A stretch of DNA of 64,000 bases from an uncultured Aquimarina sp. (GCA_947498705.1 CANMLW010000001.1:1054001-1118000), one strand, 5' to 3'. Positions 1 to 9,908 are shown, counted from the stretch's first letter. Notes: generated by a model from the letters alone, not told the origin. Made by a program: numbers and translations.

Positions 1-159
1 TTCTAAAACTTGAGTTATCTTCAATAAAATAAATAAACTTCAAGAACATCTAACAGAAAACATTTTTTAAGCTTCAGAAAACAAGTTAGGCAAAAGAAAA
101 CACCATCAATATACTCATGTAAAGCACTTTACACATATACCAAAAAAATTATAAAAAAA

Positions 160-187
160 AAGAGGCCGCTCAAACAAACAACCTCTT
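160..187 (-). terminator. Intrinsic terminator after the T9SS-exported protein gene
   Basis: Read on the minus strand, AAGAGG and CCTCTT form a 6-bp stem around a 16-nt loop, followed by a run of eight or more T. It lies about 115 bases past the stop codon of the minus-strand gene that ends at 302. The short stem and large loop keep this call moderate. Confidence 0.5.
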
Positions 188-301
188 CATTTAGCAATAC
201 CAATGCCAAATGGTCAATTCTACCTTGGGGAGGGGAGAAAGGAATTCAGATTTAAAATGGTATTCATATTCGAATTTTAATCACCGACTTACCATCCTTT
301 T

Positions 302-3289
302 TTAATTTTTTATAAAACTTCTTGTTACCACATCATTTTTAGAAGTTATTCTCATAAAATATCTTCCTGATGCAATACCGCTTACATCAATATATTTTTT
401 TGCTCCATGATTAGGGATTTTCTTTACCAAAGTACCGTACATAGAAAAAATTTCAAGATTTTGGATTAAACTTTCTTCTATAGCAATGTTTAGAATATCA
501 TTTCTTACTGGGTTAGGTGATAGTATAAATCGTTGATCATCCTTGTCTGTATCTGCTAATTCATAAGTACTTATTCCTGCCTCATCTACTTGCACACAAA
601 ATTCTACAGTATCTGCATCTGTAAAATTTCCTCCCGAAATAATGGTACCTGTATTACTTGACAGATAATAGGATCCCATACCATACTCACAACAAATACC
701 ATCTCCAAAAGAATCCGAAAGAACAAAAGTATACCTCCCTGGTTTTAAATCATTAATAGTACTCACTACTGTGGATTGAGCTGTATTTCCGCTAGAATAT
801 CTTTCTGAAGCAACAACCTTATCCTCTTCATCCATAAGTACCCATGAAGTTTCTTCTGGGTGTTTATCAAAAGTTACACTTAATTGCAGATCATTCTCTA
901 CACAAACGGCCCCAACAACGTTTGACTCAATAGAAATTGCATCTATTGCTATTTTGGTTTTCTCTGTGTTTCCTGTCCTACCACTAAAACGTAATTGTAT
1001 ACCACTCCCTCTATAAAGTGATAAATCTATAGAAGCAGTTTTCCATTCACTATCCTGATTTCCTATCTTTTTCCAAACACTATTCCAGGTAACACCTTTA
1101 TCATTGCTTATTTCGACCTCTAGTGATCCCATAGCATCATCTCCATTCATATAATAATTAAATGAGAGTATGGCAGAAGGCGCATGCATAAGATCAAAAC
1201 ACGGGGAATCAAGAGTCGCTTTTTTATTAAAATTGTTAGAAGATTCTATAAAAACATAACTCTCCCCTTCATACGCTTTAAAAGACTCAATATTTACAAA
1301 TTGTGTACTACTAGAACTCCTAACCCAATCAAGATCATCTTCTAACACTTGAGTCCATGACCCTAAGTCTTTTTCAAAGCTTTCATAATATGGGACGCTC
1401 ACTCCCTCTATACATCCTTTTATTGTAATTGCAGGTGTACTTACTACCAATGTATTACTTGGGGTTGATTGATTACCAGATAAATCTTTTGCCAACACAT
1501 AAAATGAATATGAAGTCTGTGGTGTCAAACCTTTAATAGTATATCTGGTTTTTGAAGTAGTACCTATGAATTGATCATCCTGAAAAACATAGTATTCCTT
1601 AACTACCACATTATCTACAGAAGCCTCCCAATCCAATGTGATAGACTTTGCTATTTTTTCTGAAACTACTAAATTATGTGGTGAAGAGGGAGGATCAATA
1701 TCATCAATTTTAGAATCTATTCTAAAAGCTACTACGTGGCTTTTCCTTATACTAGAAGGACCTTTCATATACTCACTAATATGCCAAAATGTTTTATCAT
1801 CTAACGGATCTACGGTTAATTGTCCATAATCACCATACCTACCATCACTCCTATTATTTTTTCTATCTCCATTGGCTGATACTTGTTCTTCTACTGTCAT
1901 ATATCCCAAAGGATCACTTGCCAATCTACCCGTATATCGCAATGATGTATATACATTGGGCCCTACGACGGTATAGGCCAATCCAATATTACCATCTACA
2001 TCCATTCCTATACTTCCACAAAATGCACTTAGTCCATCTGGTTGAACATAGGTTCCTTCCTGAAATACTGTCCAGGGATCACCATCTACCTCTTGTCTTA
2101 ATTCGTACCATCTAATTCCTGCTAAACTATCTGTACCATCAAGATCTACCACAAAATTTAAAACCACTGAATTATGGGTCGCAAAACGCCTATAATTGGT
2201 CATATACATCATGGTAGCTTGTAATGCATCAATATCAGCACCATTACCAGGCTCCTCGAGGTTTTGAAACGACCCGTTATCAAACACCCCATCAAAAGGA
2301 GTAACCAGAAGTTCTTGGGGTTGTGAAATGGTAGAGTTTTCAGGAGAATTCCAATCTACATTAGTATTCCAAATTTTTAGATGGTCTTTTGTAACGCCAG
2401 ACCATTCATCATCTTGCATAAACACAATGGCATGTTGCACTCCAATGGGTGGTAACTCACTGCCCGTCGCATTAAACCCTCCTGGGCTATAAAAACCATT
2501 AGTCTGTGCTCCTGGCAAAGGAAAACCAATCATTTGGACAGATGCTTCTCCTTCAATCATTTTATCACGTTCTACCACAAAAACAACATCATTGGTTGTG
2601 GGTGCGTCTCGGTTTTTATTGGTAGTTATATAATATCCATTATTCCATATAGATAGTTTTTCATAATCAGGAAAATCCCCGGTATTAAATCTATAAGTAG
2701 ACCAACCATCATTTACAGGGTCAGGTCCTTTACATACTGCAATTAAAAAACCATTTGGAGAATTACTAAACTCCATTACCACAAATCTATCCGCAAAATT
2801 ATCATAAATAACTATGGGATCGCCCAGAGTTTCTCCTGGAAACAATGTCCCTAAGGATGCTTCTTGTAACAATACCGTCCCTTCTCTATCCAAAATACCA
2901 AAACCTGTATTAAAGGCATACATATAATGATTAGGGCCTATAGCGCCCGTAGCATCATTAAGTACTGATCCTGCATGAGCATCAAAGGATGCAACCGTAA
3001 CACCTGTTGCTTTACTAGAGATACTTTTTTTTCTAACCATAAGAGGATCTCTACCTTTAGGGAACCCTTTTCCCAAAATTACTGTATTTGCACCTCTTCT
3101 CTTAGGAGGGGCCACATGCCCCATCCCTTTCGCAGAAATAATGTTTTTCATTTTTGAAAGTGGTGGGATATCTCGTTTATAAGTTGCTATACTAACAGAG
3201 TTTGCTTTCATCATTTTGGTAGTTTGTGAATACAAACCAAAGCCCCCTATCACAAATAGTGATAGCCAAAACACAATTGATCTCGCCAT
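302..3289 (-). CDS. Large secreted protein with FN3, MAM-like and T9SS sorting domains
   Basis: Predicted exported protein of about 995 residues. The start chosen is MARSIVF at 3289, which begins directly with a hydrophobic signal peptide; an upstream in-frame ATG at 3346 would add 19 residues unlike a signal. A long N-terminal region of about 530 residues has no domain I can name. It is followed by a fibronectin type III module (starting near DPPSSPHNL), a MAM/jelly-roll-like adhesive module (from YESFEKDLGSW) and a segment with the DSFGDGICC motif often seen in T9SS cargo. The C-terminus (FILSPNPVRND to SFIKN) is a type A T9SS sorting domain, so the protein should cross the outer membrane and be surface-attached or released. 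No protease catalytic motif was found. An adhesin or binding role is an inference. It stands alone with its own terminator. Confidence 0.85.
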   Translation of the reverse strand: MARSIVFWLSLFVIGGFGLYSQTTKMMKANSVSIATYKRDIPPLSKMKNIISAKGMGHVAPPKRRGANTVILGKGFPKGRDPLMVRKKSISSKATGVTVASFDAHAGSVLNDATGAIGPNHYMYAFNTGFGILDREGTVLLQEASLGTLFPGETLGDPIVIYDNFADRFVVMEFSNSPNGFLIAVCKGPDPVNDGWSTYRFNTGDFPDYEKLSIWNNGYYITTNKNRDAPTTNDVVFVVERDKMIEGEASVQMIGFPLPGAQTNGFYSPGGFNATGSELPPIGVQHAIVFMQDDEWSGVTKDHLKIWNTNVDWNSPENSTISQPQELLVTPFDGVFDNGSFQNLEEPGNGADIDALQATMMYMTNYRRFATHNSVVLNFVVDLDGTDSLAGIRWYELRQEVDGDPWTVFQEGTYVQPDGLSAFCGSIGMDVDGNIGLAYTVVGPNVYTSLRYTGRLASDPLGYMTVEEQVSANGDRKNNRSDGRYGDYGQLTVDPLDDKTFWHISEYMKGPSSIRKSHVVAFRIDSKIDDIDPPSSPHNLVVSEKIAKSITLDWEASVDNVVVKEYYVFQDDQFIGTTSKTRYTIKGLTPQTSYSFYVLAKDLSGNQSTPSNTLVVSTPAITIKGCIEGVSVPYYESFEKDLGSWTQVLEDDLDWVRSSSSTQFVNIESFKAYEGESYVFIESSNNFNKKATLDSPCFDLMHAPSAILSFNYYMNGDDAMGSLEVEISNDKGVTWNSVWKKIGNQDSEWKTASIDLSLYRGSGIQLRFSGRTGNTEKTKIAIDAISIESNVVGAVCVENDLQLSVTFDKHPEETSWVLMDEEDKVVASERYSSGNTAQSTVVSTINDLKPGRYTFVLSDSFGDGICCEYGMGSYYLSSNTGTIISGGNFTDADTVEFCVQVDEAGISTYELADTDKDDQRFILSPNPVRNDILNIAIEESLIQNLEIFSMYGTLVKKIPNHGAKKYIDVSGIASGRYFMRITSKNDVVTRSFIKN

Positions 3290-3789
3290 ACTGTCGAAAT
3301 TTGGATGATTAGTAAAACTGATGAAATTGACGAGGTACAGTAACAACTTACTTTCTTGACATGAAAGACAAAAGCTATTACCTCAATTTGGAAAGAATTA
3401 TTTCAACTGATATGACCTTATTAATATACTAATTTTTTGTTAAAAACAAAAAAACAAGCACTTCAAAAACACTGACAGACAGCATTTTACTTTATATCAG
3501 TAATTACAATAAGTGTTTCGCTTACTTTTTAAATGACTAGTATTTAAATTACATTGACGTATAGAATCAACCAACACAAAACCTAATGAAACATTTATAC
3601 TTAAACCCATAAATATAGAAGAAAATTCATGACGGTATAAAACCACAATTCGATGTTACTAAACAATTTGGAGTTAATGAAAATTGTTGCTTTAACATTA
3701 TGTTCCTCAAAATTAATTGCATAAATCAGTCAAATACTCGAAAAATATTTCAAACTAACAATCTATCCAAATTAAAAATTGAGTTACAA
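3290..3789. other. Intergenic region without a recognisable gene
   Basis: About 500 bases of AT-rich sequence between the start of the T9SS-exported protein gene and the terminator at 3790. Short open frames on either strand have no signal peptide, motif or promoter I can support. It probably holds the promoter of the minus-strand gene starting at 3289, but I could not pick a clear -33/-7 pair. Confidence 0.6.
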
Positions 3790-3826
3790 AAAAAGCTCTT
3801 GAAAGTAATTCTTTCAAGAGCTTTTT
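3790..3826 (-). terminator. Strong intrinsic terminator (bidirectional)
   Basis: A perfect 16-bp stem (AAAAAGCTCTTGAAAG / its complement) with a 5-nt loop, bordered by A and T tracts on both sides. It lies 22 bases past the stop of the minus-strand gene ending at 3848 and closes the sigma-factor operon. Confidence 0.85.
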
Positions 3827-3847
3827 ATCTTTTCTTTAGTTATACTA

Positions 3848-4885
3848 TTACCAATCGAAACGTAATCCCAGAGATACATTATTTTGATCAACAATAGCAT
3901 CTTTAAAAATAGGTGACATATCGTACTTAGTATATATTGTAAGATCTCCAAAACCAATATAACCACTTAGACCATATACAAGATCATTCGTCCTATATTT
4001 TCCTTTAATCTTATCTTTCACATCTCCTCCATTTTCCTCGTACTTTAATTTTTGACGAGCACTTAAATTCACTCCTGCATATCCTCCTAATCCAATTCTA
4101 AAGTTATTTCCTCTATAAAATCGAATACTTTTTTCTGTTTTTTCTACATTCGAAGGGCCAAATTCTAAATAAACAGGAACCACTAGATTATCTGTTCGAA
4201 ATTTTGATTTATCCAGTTCTAACCTAAATTCTTCTAACTCGGTTTGATCTCCATTTCTAACAAAATACCTATTATCTGTAGGTTTAAGACCATTGGACAT
4301 ATATGAGACTCCGTACTTTACTCTTAAACAGTTAGTATTTTTAAAGACTCTGGTTCTCCAGGAAACTCCTATTTCAAAAAACTTACTTCCCCAAATTTCA
4401 TAATCAGAATCACTTAAAGATTGCCCATCTACTATTACATTATTAAGTCCAAATGCAAGAACAAAATCAGTCGTCGTTCGAATATCATATTTGATTTGCT
4501 CCTCTACTTCTTTGTAAATTTTAAAATCGTCTCCTAGCACATCTATTTCTCTATCTTCTGTACCTATTATTTCGGTTCCGTTGCGTTGCAGCAAAGCAAT
4601 TCTATTCTCTATTATGGCGATTCCGTTTTCTATATTCAATGCATGTTTTTTGGCAGCTGCTTCTTTTAATTGTTGTGCTTCTTCTTTTGTTATTTCTGCA
4701 TTTGCTAATTGATTATTAATGGTTTCGACCTCTTTTTTAAGCGCGCTTTTTTCTGAAACAACAATTCGCTCTTTCTGCTGTTTAAGCTGTTCTATTTTAA
4801 CGCTCATATCGTCATCTTGAGCATTTAAAATTTGCACAAATAATATCATGGCTACAGAGGTAGCTATTGTAACTAATGTCTTCAT
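3848..4885 (-). CDS. Outer-membrane beta-barrel-like protein with N-terminal coiled coil
   Basis: Protein of 345 residues starting at MKTLVTIATS (4885), giving a clean signal peptide ending near LNAQ; the longer in-frame start at 4993 puts 36 non-signal residues in front and is not favoured. Residues about 25-110 are rich in Lys, Glu, Gln and Ala and look like a coiled coil (KIEQLKQQKERIV... AQQLKEAAAKKHA). The rest alternates polar and aromatic residues like an outer-membrane beta barrel and ends in LGLRFDW, a typical barrel-terminal aromatic. I do not recognise a named family. It is the third gene of an operon after an ECF sigma factor and a single-span membrane protein, so an envelope-sensing or sigma-dependent envelope role is plausible but inferred. 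Confidence 0.7.
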   Translation of the reverse strand: MKTLVTIATSVAMILFVQILNAQDDDMSVKIEQLKQQKERIVVSEKSALKKEVETINNQLANAEITKEEAQQLKEAAAKKHALNIENGIAIIENRIALLQRNGTEIIGTEDREIDVLGDDFKIYKEVEEQIKYDIRTTTDFVLAFGLNNVIVDGQSLSDSDYEIWGSKFFEIGVSWRTRVFKNTNCLRVKYGVSYMSNGLKPTDNRYFVRNGDQTELEEFRLELDKSKFRTDNLVVPVYLEFGPSNVEKTEKSIRFYRGNNFRIGLGGYAGVNLSARQKLKYEENGGDVKDKIKGKYRTNDLVYGLSGYIGFGDLTIYTKYDMSPIFKDAIVDQNNVSLGLRFDW

Positions 4886-5084
4886 TTTTTTTGATTTTTC
4901 TTGATAGCAACCTCCTTTCCAATATTCGAAAGGAGATTGCATAACTGTTTGATTGATGAATGATTTGATACTTCTTGCCAAAACGGGTACCATTAAGAAT
5001 TCTTGAATTGGCTCTATTTTCTATGTTCTGTCTATATTTCTAAAACACTTGTCTTACTAATGGACAAATCATAGATGTATGCTT

Positions 5085-5897
5085 TTAATTTTTTCTTTGT
5101 GCAACAGTAGTCTTTACCTTTTGAAAACCTGATTTGAGGGCATCAAAAACTCTTTGTTTAAAGGTATCGTCTAACTCTTGCTCTACTTCTTGTAAAAGTG
5201 TTGAAGCACTTATTGTTCCTGATTCGAGCATTCTTTCTGCGGTAATCTCTCGTTGTGCCTGCATCAATAATTGATCAATTTCGCCTTCTGTTATCTCTAT
5301 ATTATTCTTTTCAAACTCTTTAACTTTTGCCAGCACACCTTCTATTTTTTCTTGTATAATACTGGCATTTATTAATGAATCATGCTCTTCTAGAGCTATC
5401 ACTTCTGAATGTTTAGCAACAACAGGGGTCTCTTTATCTGTTACGGCTATATCATCGGTACTCTTATACTTTGGTTTCAGATCTTCTCTAATACTCTCTG
5501 TCTTTTGAGTAGCTTCTTCCTTTTTATGTAACGGTGATTTATTCTCTTCTTCATTGCTTACTATGTCCGTACCTGGTGATATCTCATATTTTTCTAGAGG
5601 ACTCTCTTTACTTTCTGGTATTTCCTCTATTACTTTACTTTTTGGTATCGTATGATCTACAATTTTAGGTTCATCTTTATTAATAGAGCTGTTTTGATAC
5701 ACTATTATAGAGGTTATAAAAAGTACTCCAATAAATACAGCAGCAATACGATACCAGTCTTTTATTCTTTTATTTTTAACAGAGGGCTGTTTATCATCTA
5801 ACTGCTGTGATAATCGTTCCCATGAGTTATTCGAAGGCTTAATAACTCTCTCATCTAATTTTTCTTTTATCTTTTCTTCAAATTTCATTGGTGCCAT
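5085..5897 (-). CDS. Single-span membrane protein, probable anti-sigma partner
   Basis: About 270 residues. The N-terminal 50 residues are cytoplasmic and charged (FEEKIKEKLDERV, then NNSWERLSQQLDD, a motif common in Bacteroidetes proteins encoded next to ECF sigma factors). One transmembrane helix follows near residues 52-70 (IAAVFIGVLFITSIIVY), then a Lys/Glu-rich extracytoplasmic part likely to form coiled coils. The gene overlaps the end of the sigma-factor gene by about 20 bases, so the two are translationally coupled. Starts at 5897 (ATG) or 5888 (ATG) are both possible. The anti-sigma role is inferred from position and topology: no zinc-binding ZAS motif (HxxxCxxC) is present. Confidence 0.75.
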   Translation of the reverse strand: MAPMKFEEKIKEKLDERVIKPSNNSWERLSQQLDDKQPSVKNKRIKDWYRIAAVFIGVLFITSIIVYQNSSINKDEPKIVDHTIPKSKVIEEIPESKESPLEKYEISPGTDIVSNEEENKSPLHKKEEATQKTESIREDLKPKYKSTDDIAVTDKETPVVAKHSEVIALEEHDSLINASIIQEKIEGVLAKVKEFEKNNIEITEGEIDQLLMQAQREITAERMLESGTISASTLLQEVEQELDDTFKQRVFDALKSGFQKVKTTVAQRKN

Positions 5898-6447
5898 CAC
5901 TTATAAGATTTTGTTCATTTAACTTTTTCTGCAGCATTTTTCTAGCTTTAAAGAGTTGGGATTTTGAGGTATTTTCTGAAACCTGTAACATTTTGGCTAT
6001 TTCACTATGTTTATAGCCTTCTACGGCGTATAACACAAATACGGTTCTATATCCTTCTGGTAAACTATCTAATAGAGCTTGTATTTGCTCAACCTCTAAA
6101 TCAGAATTTATATTATTCCATGATTCTTCATGATAACCCAAAACTTCTTCGGTAAAGAAAATTTGTTTTTCTTTTCTTAAAAATGAGATCGATTCGTTAA
6201 CCATTATTCGTCTGATCCATCCTTCAAAACTACCTTCGAACTTAAATTTTTCTAAATTCATAAAAACTTTTAAAAACCCAGTAAGCATTACTTCTTCTGC
6301 AAAATGTACATCCTTAATGTATCTCCTACATACACTCAGCATTTTTGGTGAATATTTATTATACAATTGTTGCTGTGCATCTCGATGCTGCTTTATTGCC
6401 CTTTTTATAAGCTGGGTTTCATTTTTATAAAACTGAATAACTTTCAA
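5878..6447 (-). CDS. ECF-type RNA polymerase sigma factor
   Basis: Protein of 189 residues, normal for group 4 sigma-70 factors. Region 2 is visible around YNKYSPKMLSVCRRYIKDVHFAEEVM to GSFEGWIRRIMVNESISFLRK (the usual DxxQ/F..WL pattern). Region 4 follows as LPEGYRTVFVLYAVEGYKHSEIAKMLQVSENTSKSQLFKARKML, with the helix-turn-helix at HSEIAKMLQVSENTSKSQL. It is the first gene of a three-gene minus-strand operon with a membrane protein and a barrel-like protein. Family and role as transcription initiation factor are secure; its stimulus is unknown. Confidence 0.93.
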   Translation of the reverse strand: MKVIQFYKNETQLIKRAIKQHRDAQQQLYNKYSPKMLSVCRRYIKDVHFAEEVMLTGFLKVFMNLEKFKFEGSFEGWIRRIMVNESISFLRKEKQIFFTEEVLGYHEESWNNINSDLEVEQIQALLDSLPEGYRTVFVLYAVEGYKHSEIAKMLQVSENTSKSQLFKARKMLQKKLNEQNLISDGTNEI

Positions 6448-6593
6448 TATAAAATAAATTATAATTGGGTTTTCTATTTACATAGACGAGGATAACAACA
6501 AAATGGTTGTCTTGGTTATCATATTTTGTATGTTATATGTACATAAGTAGCACAAAACACTGAAATACAACAATTAAATAAATAAAAAAATAA

Positions 6594-7571
6594 TTATTTT
6601 TTTCGATCAATCACATAATCTACCATCAATTCTAAAGAAGATTTGTAATCAGAGGCTGGATATTCTGATAATATTGAAAGTGCTTCTTCTTTAAATTGAT
6701 TCATCACGGTAATGGCATATTCTAATCCTCCGCTTACTTTTACAAAGTCGATGACTTCCTTTACTCGTTTCTTATCTTTGTTATGATTTTTCACAGAGTT
6801 AATAAGCCACTTCTTTTTTTCTTTCGAGCAATGATTGATGGTATAAATAAGCGGAAGTGTCATTTTTTGCTCTTTAATATCTATACCTGTTGGTTTCCCT
6901 ATTGCAGTATTTCCATAATCAAATAAATCATCTTTTATCTGAAATGCCATTCCTATAAGTTCTCCAAACTTAACCATTTTTTGCACATCATCAGATTCAG
7001 GCACTACAGAACACGCTCCCAACCCACAACAAGCAGCTATTAACGTTGCTGTCTTTTGTCTAATGATTTCGTAATATATCTCTTCTGTTATATCCAGATT
7101 TCTTGCTTTTTCGATCTGAAGCAATTCTCCTTCGCTCATTTCGCGAACCGCAACTGAAATGATTTTTAGTAAATCGAAATCACCATTATCTATTGATAGC
7201 AATAATCCTTTGGACAGCAGATAATCTCCTACTAATACAGCTATTTTGTTTTTCCAAAGTGCATTTATCGAAAAAAAACCTCGTCTTTGGTTCGAATCAT
7301 CAACTACATCATCATGAACCAATGTTGCTGTATGAATTAATTCTATTACAGAAGCACCACGATAGGTACGTTCATTAACTTTTCCTTGAGAGACCATTTT
7401 TGCAACTAAGAAAACAAACATAGGTCTCATTTGTTTTCCTTTTCTATTTACAATATAATGGGTAATCCTATTAAGCAGGGCTACTTTAGATGTCATTGAT
7501 TGTGAAAACTTTTTTTCAAAAAGTTCCATCTCATCAATTATAGGAAGTTTTATTTGCTCTACAACTTTCAA
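6594..7571 (-). CDS. Polyprenyl (octaprenyl-type) diphosphate synthase
   Basis: Protein of 325 residues, the usual length for long-chain trans-prenyltransferases. It chain-elongates an allylic diphosphate with isopentenyl diphosphate, probably making the side chain of menaquinone. The first aspartate-rich motif is DDVVDD at residues 87-92 after LIHTATLVH, and the second is in QIKDDLFDYG. The GKQMRP motif near residue 45 binds diphosphate. It sits between the sigma operon and rlmN with its own intergenic spaces. Exact product length (C35 to C45) cannot be read from the sequence. Confidence 0.92.
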   Translation of the reverse strand: MKVVEQIKLPIIDEMELFEKKFSQSMTSKVALLNRITHYIVNRKGKQMRPMFVFLVAKMVSQGKVNERTYRGASVIELIHTATLVHDDVVDDSNQRRGFFSINALWKNKIAVLVGDYLLSKGLLLSIDNGDFDLLKIISVAVREMSEGELLQIEKARNLDITEEIYYEIIRQKTATLIAACCGLGACSVVPESDDVQKMVKFGELIGMAFQIKDDLFDYGNTAIGKPTGIDIKEQKMTLPLIYTINHCSKEKKKWLINSVKNHNKDKKRVKEVIDFVKVSGGLEYAITVMNQFKEEALSILSEYPASDYKSSLELMVDYVIDRKK

Positions 7572-7718
7572 TACGCCTTACTTGATTCTGTTTTTATAAT
7601 GCAATGCGAATATATGATAAATACTTTTTTCTCTGAAGTAGTTCTCTGTATATATAATCATAATCTTGTTTTTAGTCTCAAATAGTATTAAAACCTATTT
7701 TTTTTGAATAAATAACGA

Positions 7719-8759
7719 TTATGTTTTATTTGCCAATTGACCACAAGCTGCATCAATATCTTTTCCTCTGCTTCTACGAACGTTTACCACAATACCCTTG
7801 GACTCTAATGCTAAGATATATGCTTCGATAGCCTTATTTGATGCTTGTTGAAACTCTCCATCATCTATTGGATTATACTCAATCAAATTTACTTTACAGG
7901 GAACGTGAAAACAAAAATTCACTAAGGCATCAATATCTTCTTTTCTATCATTTATTCCTTTCCAGACAACATACTCATATGTAATTCTACTTTTGGTTTT
8001 TTCATACCAATACTCTAAAGCTTCTTTAAGATCTTTTAGAGGAAAGGTTTCATTAAATGGCATGATAGCTGTTCGAACCTTATCTATTGCAGAGTGTAAA
8101 GAGACCGCCAATTTAAATCTCACATTATCATCTGCCATTTTCTTTATCATTTTGGGCACCCCCGATGTAGATACTGTTATTCTTTTAGGAGACATTGCTA
8201 AACCATCTTGCGAGGTAATCTTTTCAATCGCCTTTAACACATTATTATAATTCATCAACGGCTCACCCATTCCCATAAATACAATATTAGATAATGGTCG
8301 ATTGTGATACAACCTACTCTCTTTATCTATGGCCATTACCTGATCATAAATCTCGTCTGGATTTAGGTTTCGCATTCTCTTTAGGCGTGCTGTAGCACAA
8401 AATTTACAATCCAAACTACACCCAACCTGAGAAGACACACAAGCTGTTGTTCTAGTTGGGGTCGGAATCAACACGGACTCTACCACCAATCCATCATGCA
8501 ATCGTACTGCATTTTTGATGGTTCCATCTGTACTTCGCTGCATTTGATCAACCTGTATATGATTAATCACAAAATGCTCTTCCAGCATTTGCCTTGTAAC
8601 CTTAGAAACATTGGTCATATCATCAAAACTATGAGCTCCTTTACTCCATAACCATTCATAGACCTGATTCCCTCTAAAAGGTTTATCTCCATTTTCTTCA
8701 AAAAAAAGCCGTAACTGATCTTTTGTTAATGCTCTTATGTCTTTCTTTTTTTCGCTCAT
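7719..8759 (-). CDS. rlmN: Dual-specificity RNA methyltransferase RlmN
   Basis: Radical-SAM enzyme that methylates C2 of A2503 in 23S rRNA (and A37 of some tRNAs). It has 346 residues, a normal length. The iron-sulfur cluster triad is CSLDCKFC, with Cys114, Cys118 and Cys121 in the CxxxCxxC spacing. The resolving cysteine is in ACGQL near residue 339. MGMGEPLMNY and the N-terminal helical domain (FRGNQVYEWLW) are also typical. No truncation or odd residues were seen. Confidence 0.96.
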   Translation of the reverse strand: MSEKKKDIRALTKDQLRLFFEENGDKPFRGNQVYEWLWSKGAHSFDDMTNVSKVTRQMLEEHFVINHIQVDQMQRSTDGTIKNAVRLHDGLVVESVLIPTPTRTTACVSSQVGCSLDCKFCATARLKRMRNLNPDEIYDQVMAIDKESRLYHNRPLSNIVFMGMGEPLMNYNNVLKAIEKITSQDGLAMSPKRITVSTSGVPKMIKKMADDNVRFKLAVSLHSAIDKVRTAIMPFNETFPLKDLKEALEYWYEKTKSRITYEYVVWKGINDRKEDIDALVNFCFHVPCKVNLIEYNPIDDGEFQQASNKAIEAYILALESKGIVVNVRRSRGKDIDAACGQLANKT

Positions 8760-8883
8760 TCTTTATTTATTCCATTTCGCAACGCAATGATGCAAAAATA
8801 TAAAGATAAAATGGTACTCTGGTAGTCATTCTCTTCTTTATGACAACTATCCTATAGCATACTCAAATATTTGGTATAAAAAA

Positions 8884-8901
8884 ACCTGATATGTATCAGG
8901 T
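8884..8901 (-). terminator. Intrinsic terminator of the CHI-like/DUF2147 gene
   Basis: On the minus strand ACCTGATA and TATCAGGT pair as an 8-bp stem with a 2-nt loop spacer, followed by seven T. It lies 25 bases past the stop codon at 8926, separating that gene from rlmN. Confidence 0.8.
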
Positions 8902-8925
8902 CTTTTAGTATCAAAGTATATATCT

Positions 8926-9855
8926 TTATTTACTCTTTATTCGTTTCCACTGATGTACACCACCGCCTCCTTTAATTTTAACGTTCAAAATATCTTTATC
9001 TTCCTCTTCATTAATCCAGATTTGACATTCTAAAACTTTACCATCCTTTATATTGGTAAATTTTCCATCAATATATTTATCTCCTTTTTCTCTTAAACCT
9101 TTTATAATAACCAAACCTTCAACATTTTGATTCTTATCATCTCCCTTACATTCATAGCAAACCGCATCTCTTTCTGATATTCTCAACATCCTTTGTATAG
9201 ATCCGTATACTTTATCTTTAATAATATACAATTGCACAATATTAATCGCCACTCCCGTTTTTTTATCGTAAGTTTTCCATCGTCCCAATATAGGGTTCGG
9301 TTCATAAGACGCTAATAAATCCTCTTTTAATTTGTCATCCACAGGGTTTTCACCTAACCAGATTTTAAACAATGCTTTTTTAAACTCTTTGCTATTTATA
9401 GTGCCTAATAATTCTTTATTCTTATAGAGCTTTAGCACACCTCCTTTTAAATACAAAACATTGAAAATATCAAACCTTCGTATTTGATTTGGTAATAATT
9501 GAAGAAAATCCCGAATCTGATTTTCTAATAAATAACTATTGCCATCTGTAGCTCTTTCTAAGCCATTTCTAATAATCTCTTTAAGTTCACTATCTCCCAT
9601 CGAAGAAGTTATCTTAATAGTAATAGCCATTGTAACGTCTTTTTCTGCAACTCTTACGCCATCTTCTACACCATCTACTTCAAAGTCCAAATATAGTGCC
9701 ATTGCATACAATTTCTCTACCGTACCCGCACCGTTAAGGATCAATTCTACATTATCAAAAACATCTACATCATTAAAACGCATTTCTCCTACACGTGTTT
9801 GTGCAAAGGAAAACAACGTACCAAAAAGTAGTAAATTACAAATTAAGTTTTTCAT
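8926..9855 (-). CDS. Secreted chalcone isomerase-like / DUF2147 fusion protein
   Basis: Protein of 309 residues with a signal peptide (MKNLICNLLLFGTLFSFAQ). Residues about 20-180 resemble the bacterial chalcone isomerase-like domain: LNGAGTVEKLYAMALYL near the start and FKIWLGENPVDDKLKEDLL at its end. From PNPILGRWKTYDKKTG (about residue 192) to the C-terminus it looks like DUF2147, with the GxW.t.d...G opening, a central CYECKGDD segment and a closing QWKRI. Both modules occur singly elsewhere; here they are one chain. Location should be periplasmic or outer membrane. No enzymatic function can be assigned, and bacterial CHI-like proteins are not shown to isomerise flavonoids. A -7-like TAGATTTG lies upstream at 9909. 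Confidence 0.72.
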   Translation of the reverse strand: MKNLICNLLLFGTLFSFAQTRVGEMRFNDVDVFDNVELILNGAGTVEKLYAMALYLDFEVDGVEDGVRVAEKDVTMAITIKITSSMGDSELKEIIRNGLERATDGNSYLLENQIRDFLQLLPNQIRRFDIFNVLYLKGGVLKLYKNKELLGTINSKEFKKALFKIWLGENPVDDKLKEDLLASYEPNPILGRWKTYDKKTGVAINIVQLYIIKDKVYGSIQRMLRISERDAVCYECKGDDKNQNVEGLVIIKGLREKGDKYIDGKFTNIKDGKVLECQIWINEEEDKDILNVKIKGGGGVHQWKRIKSK

Positions 9856-9908
9856 TCTATATTTAAATATTAAGTTTTTTTGTTGATAAGAACACTAAAA
9901 AAACAATG

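Noticed and set aside
4911..4916. AGGAGG on the minus strand before the barrel-protein gene
   Set aside because: A perfect Shine-Dalgarno sequence, but 25 bases from the chosen ATG (4885), too far to act. Bacteroidetes rarely depend on such sites.
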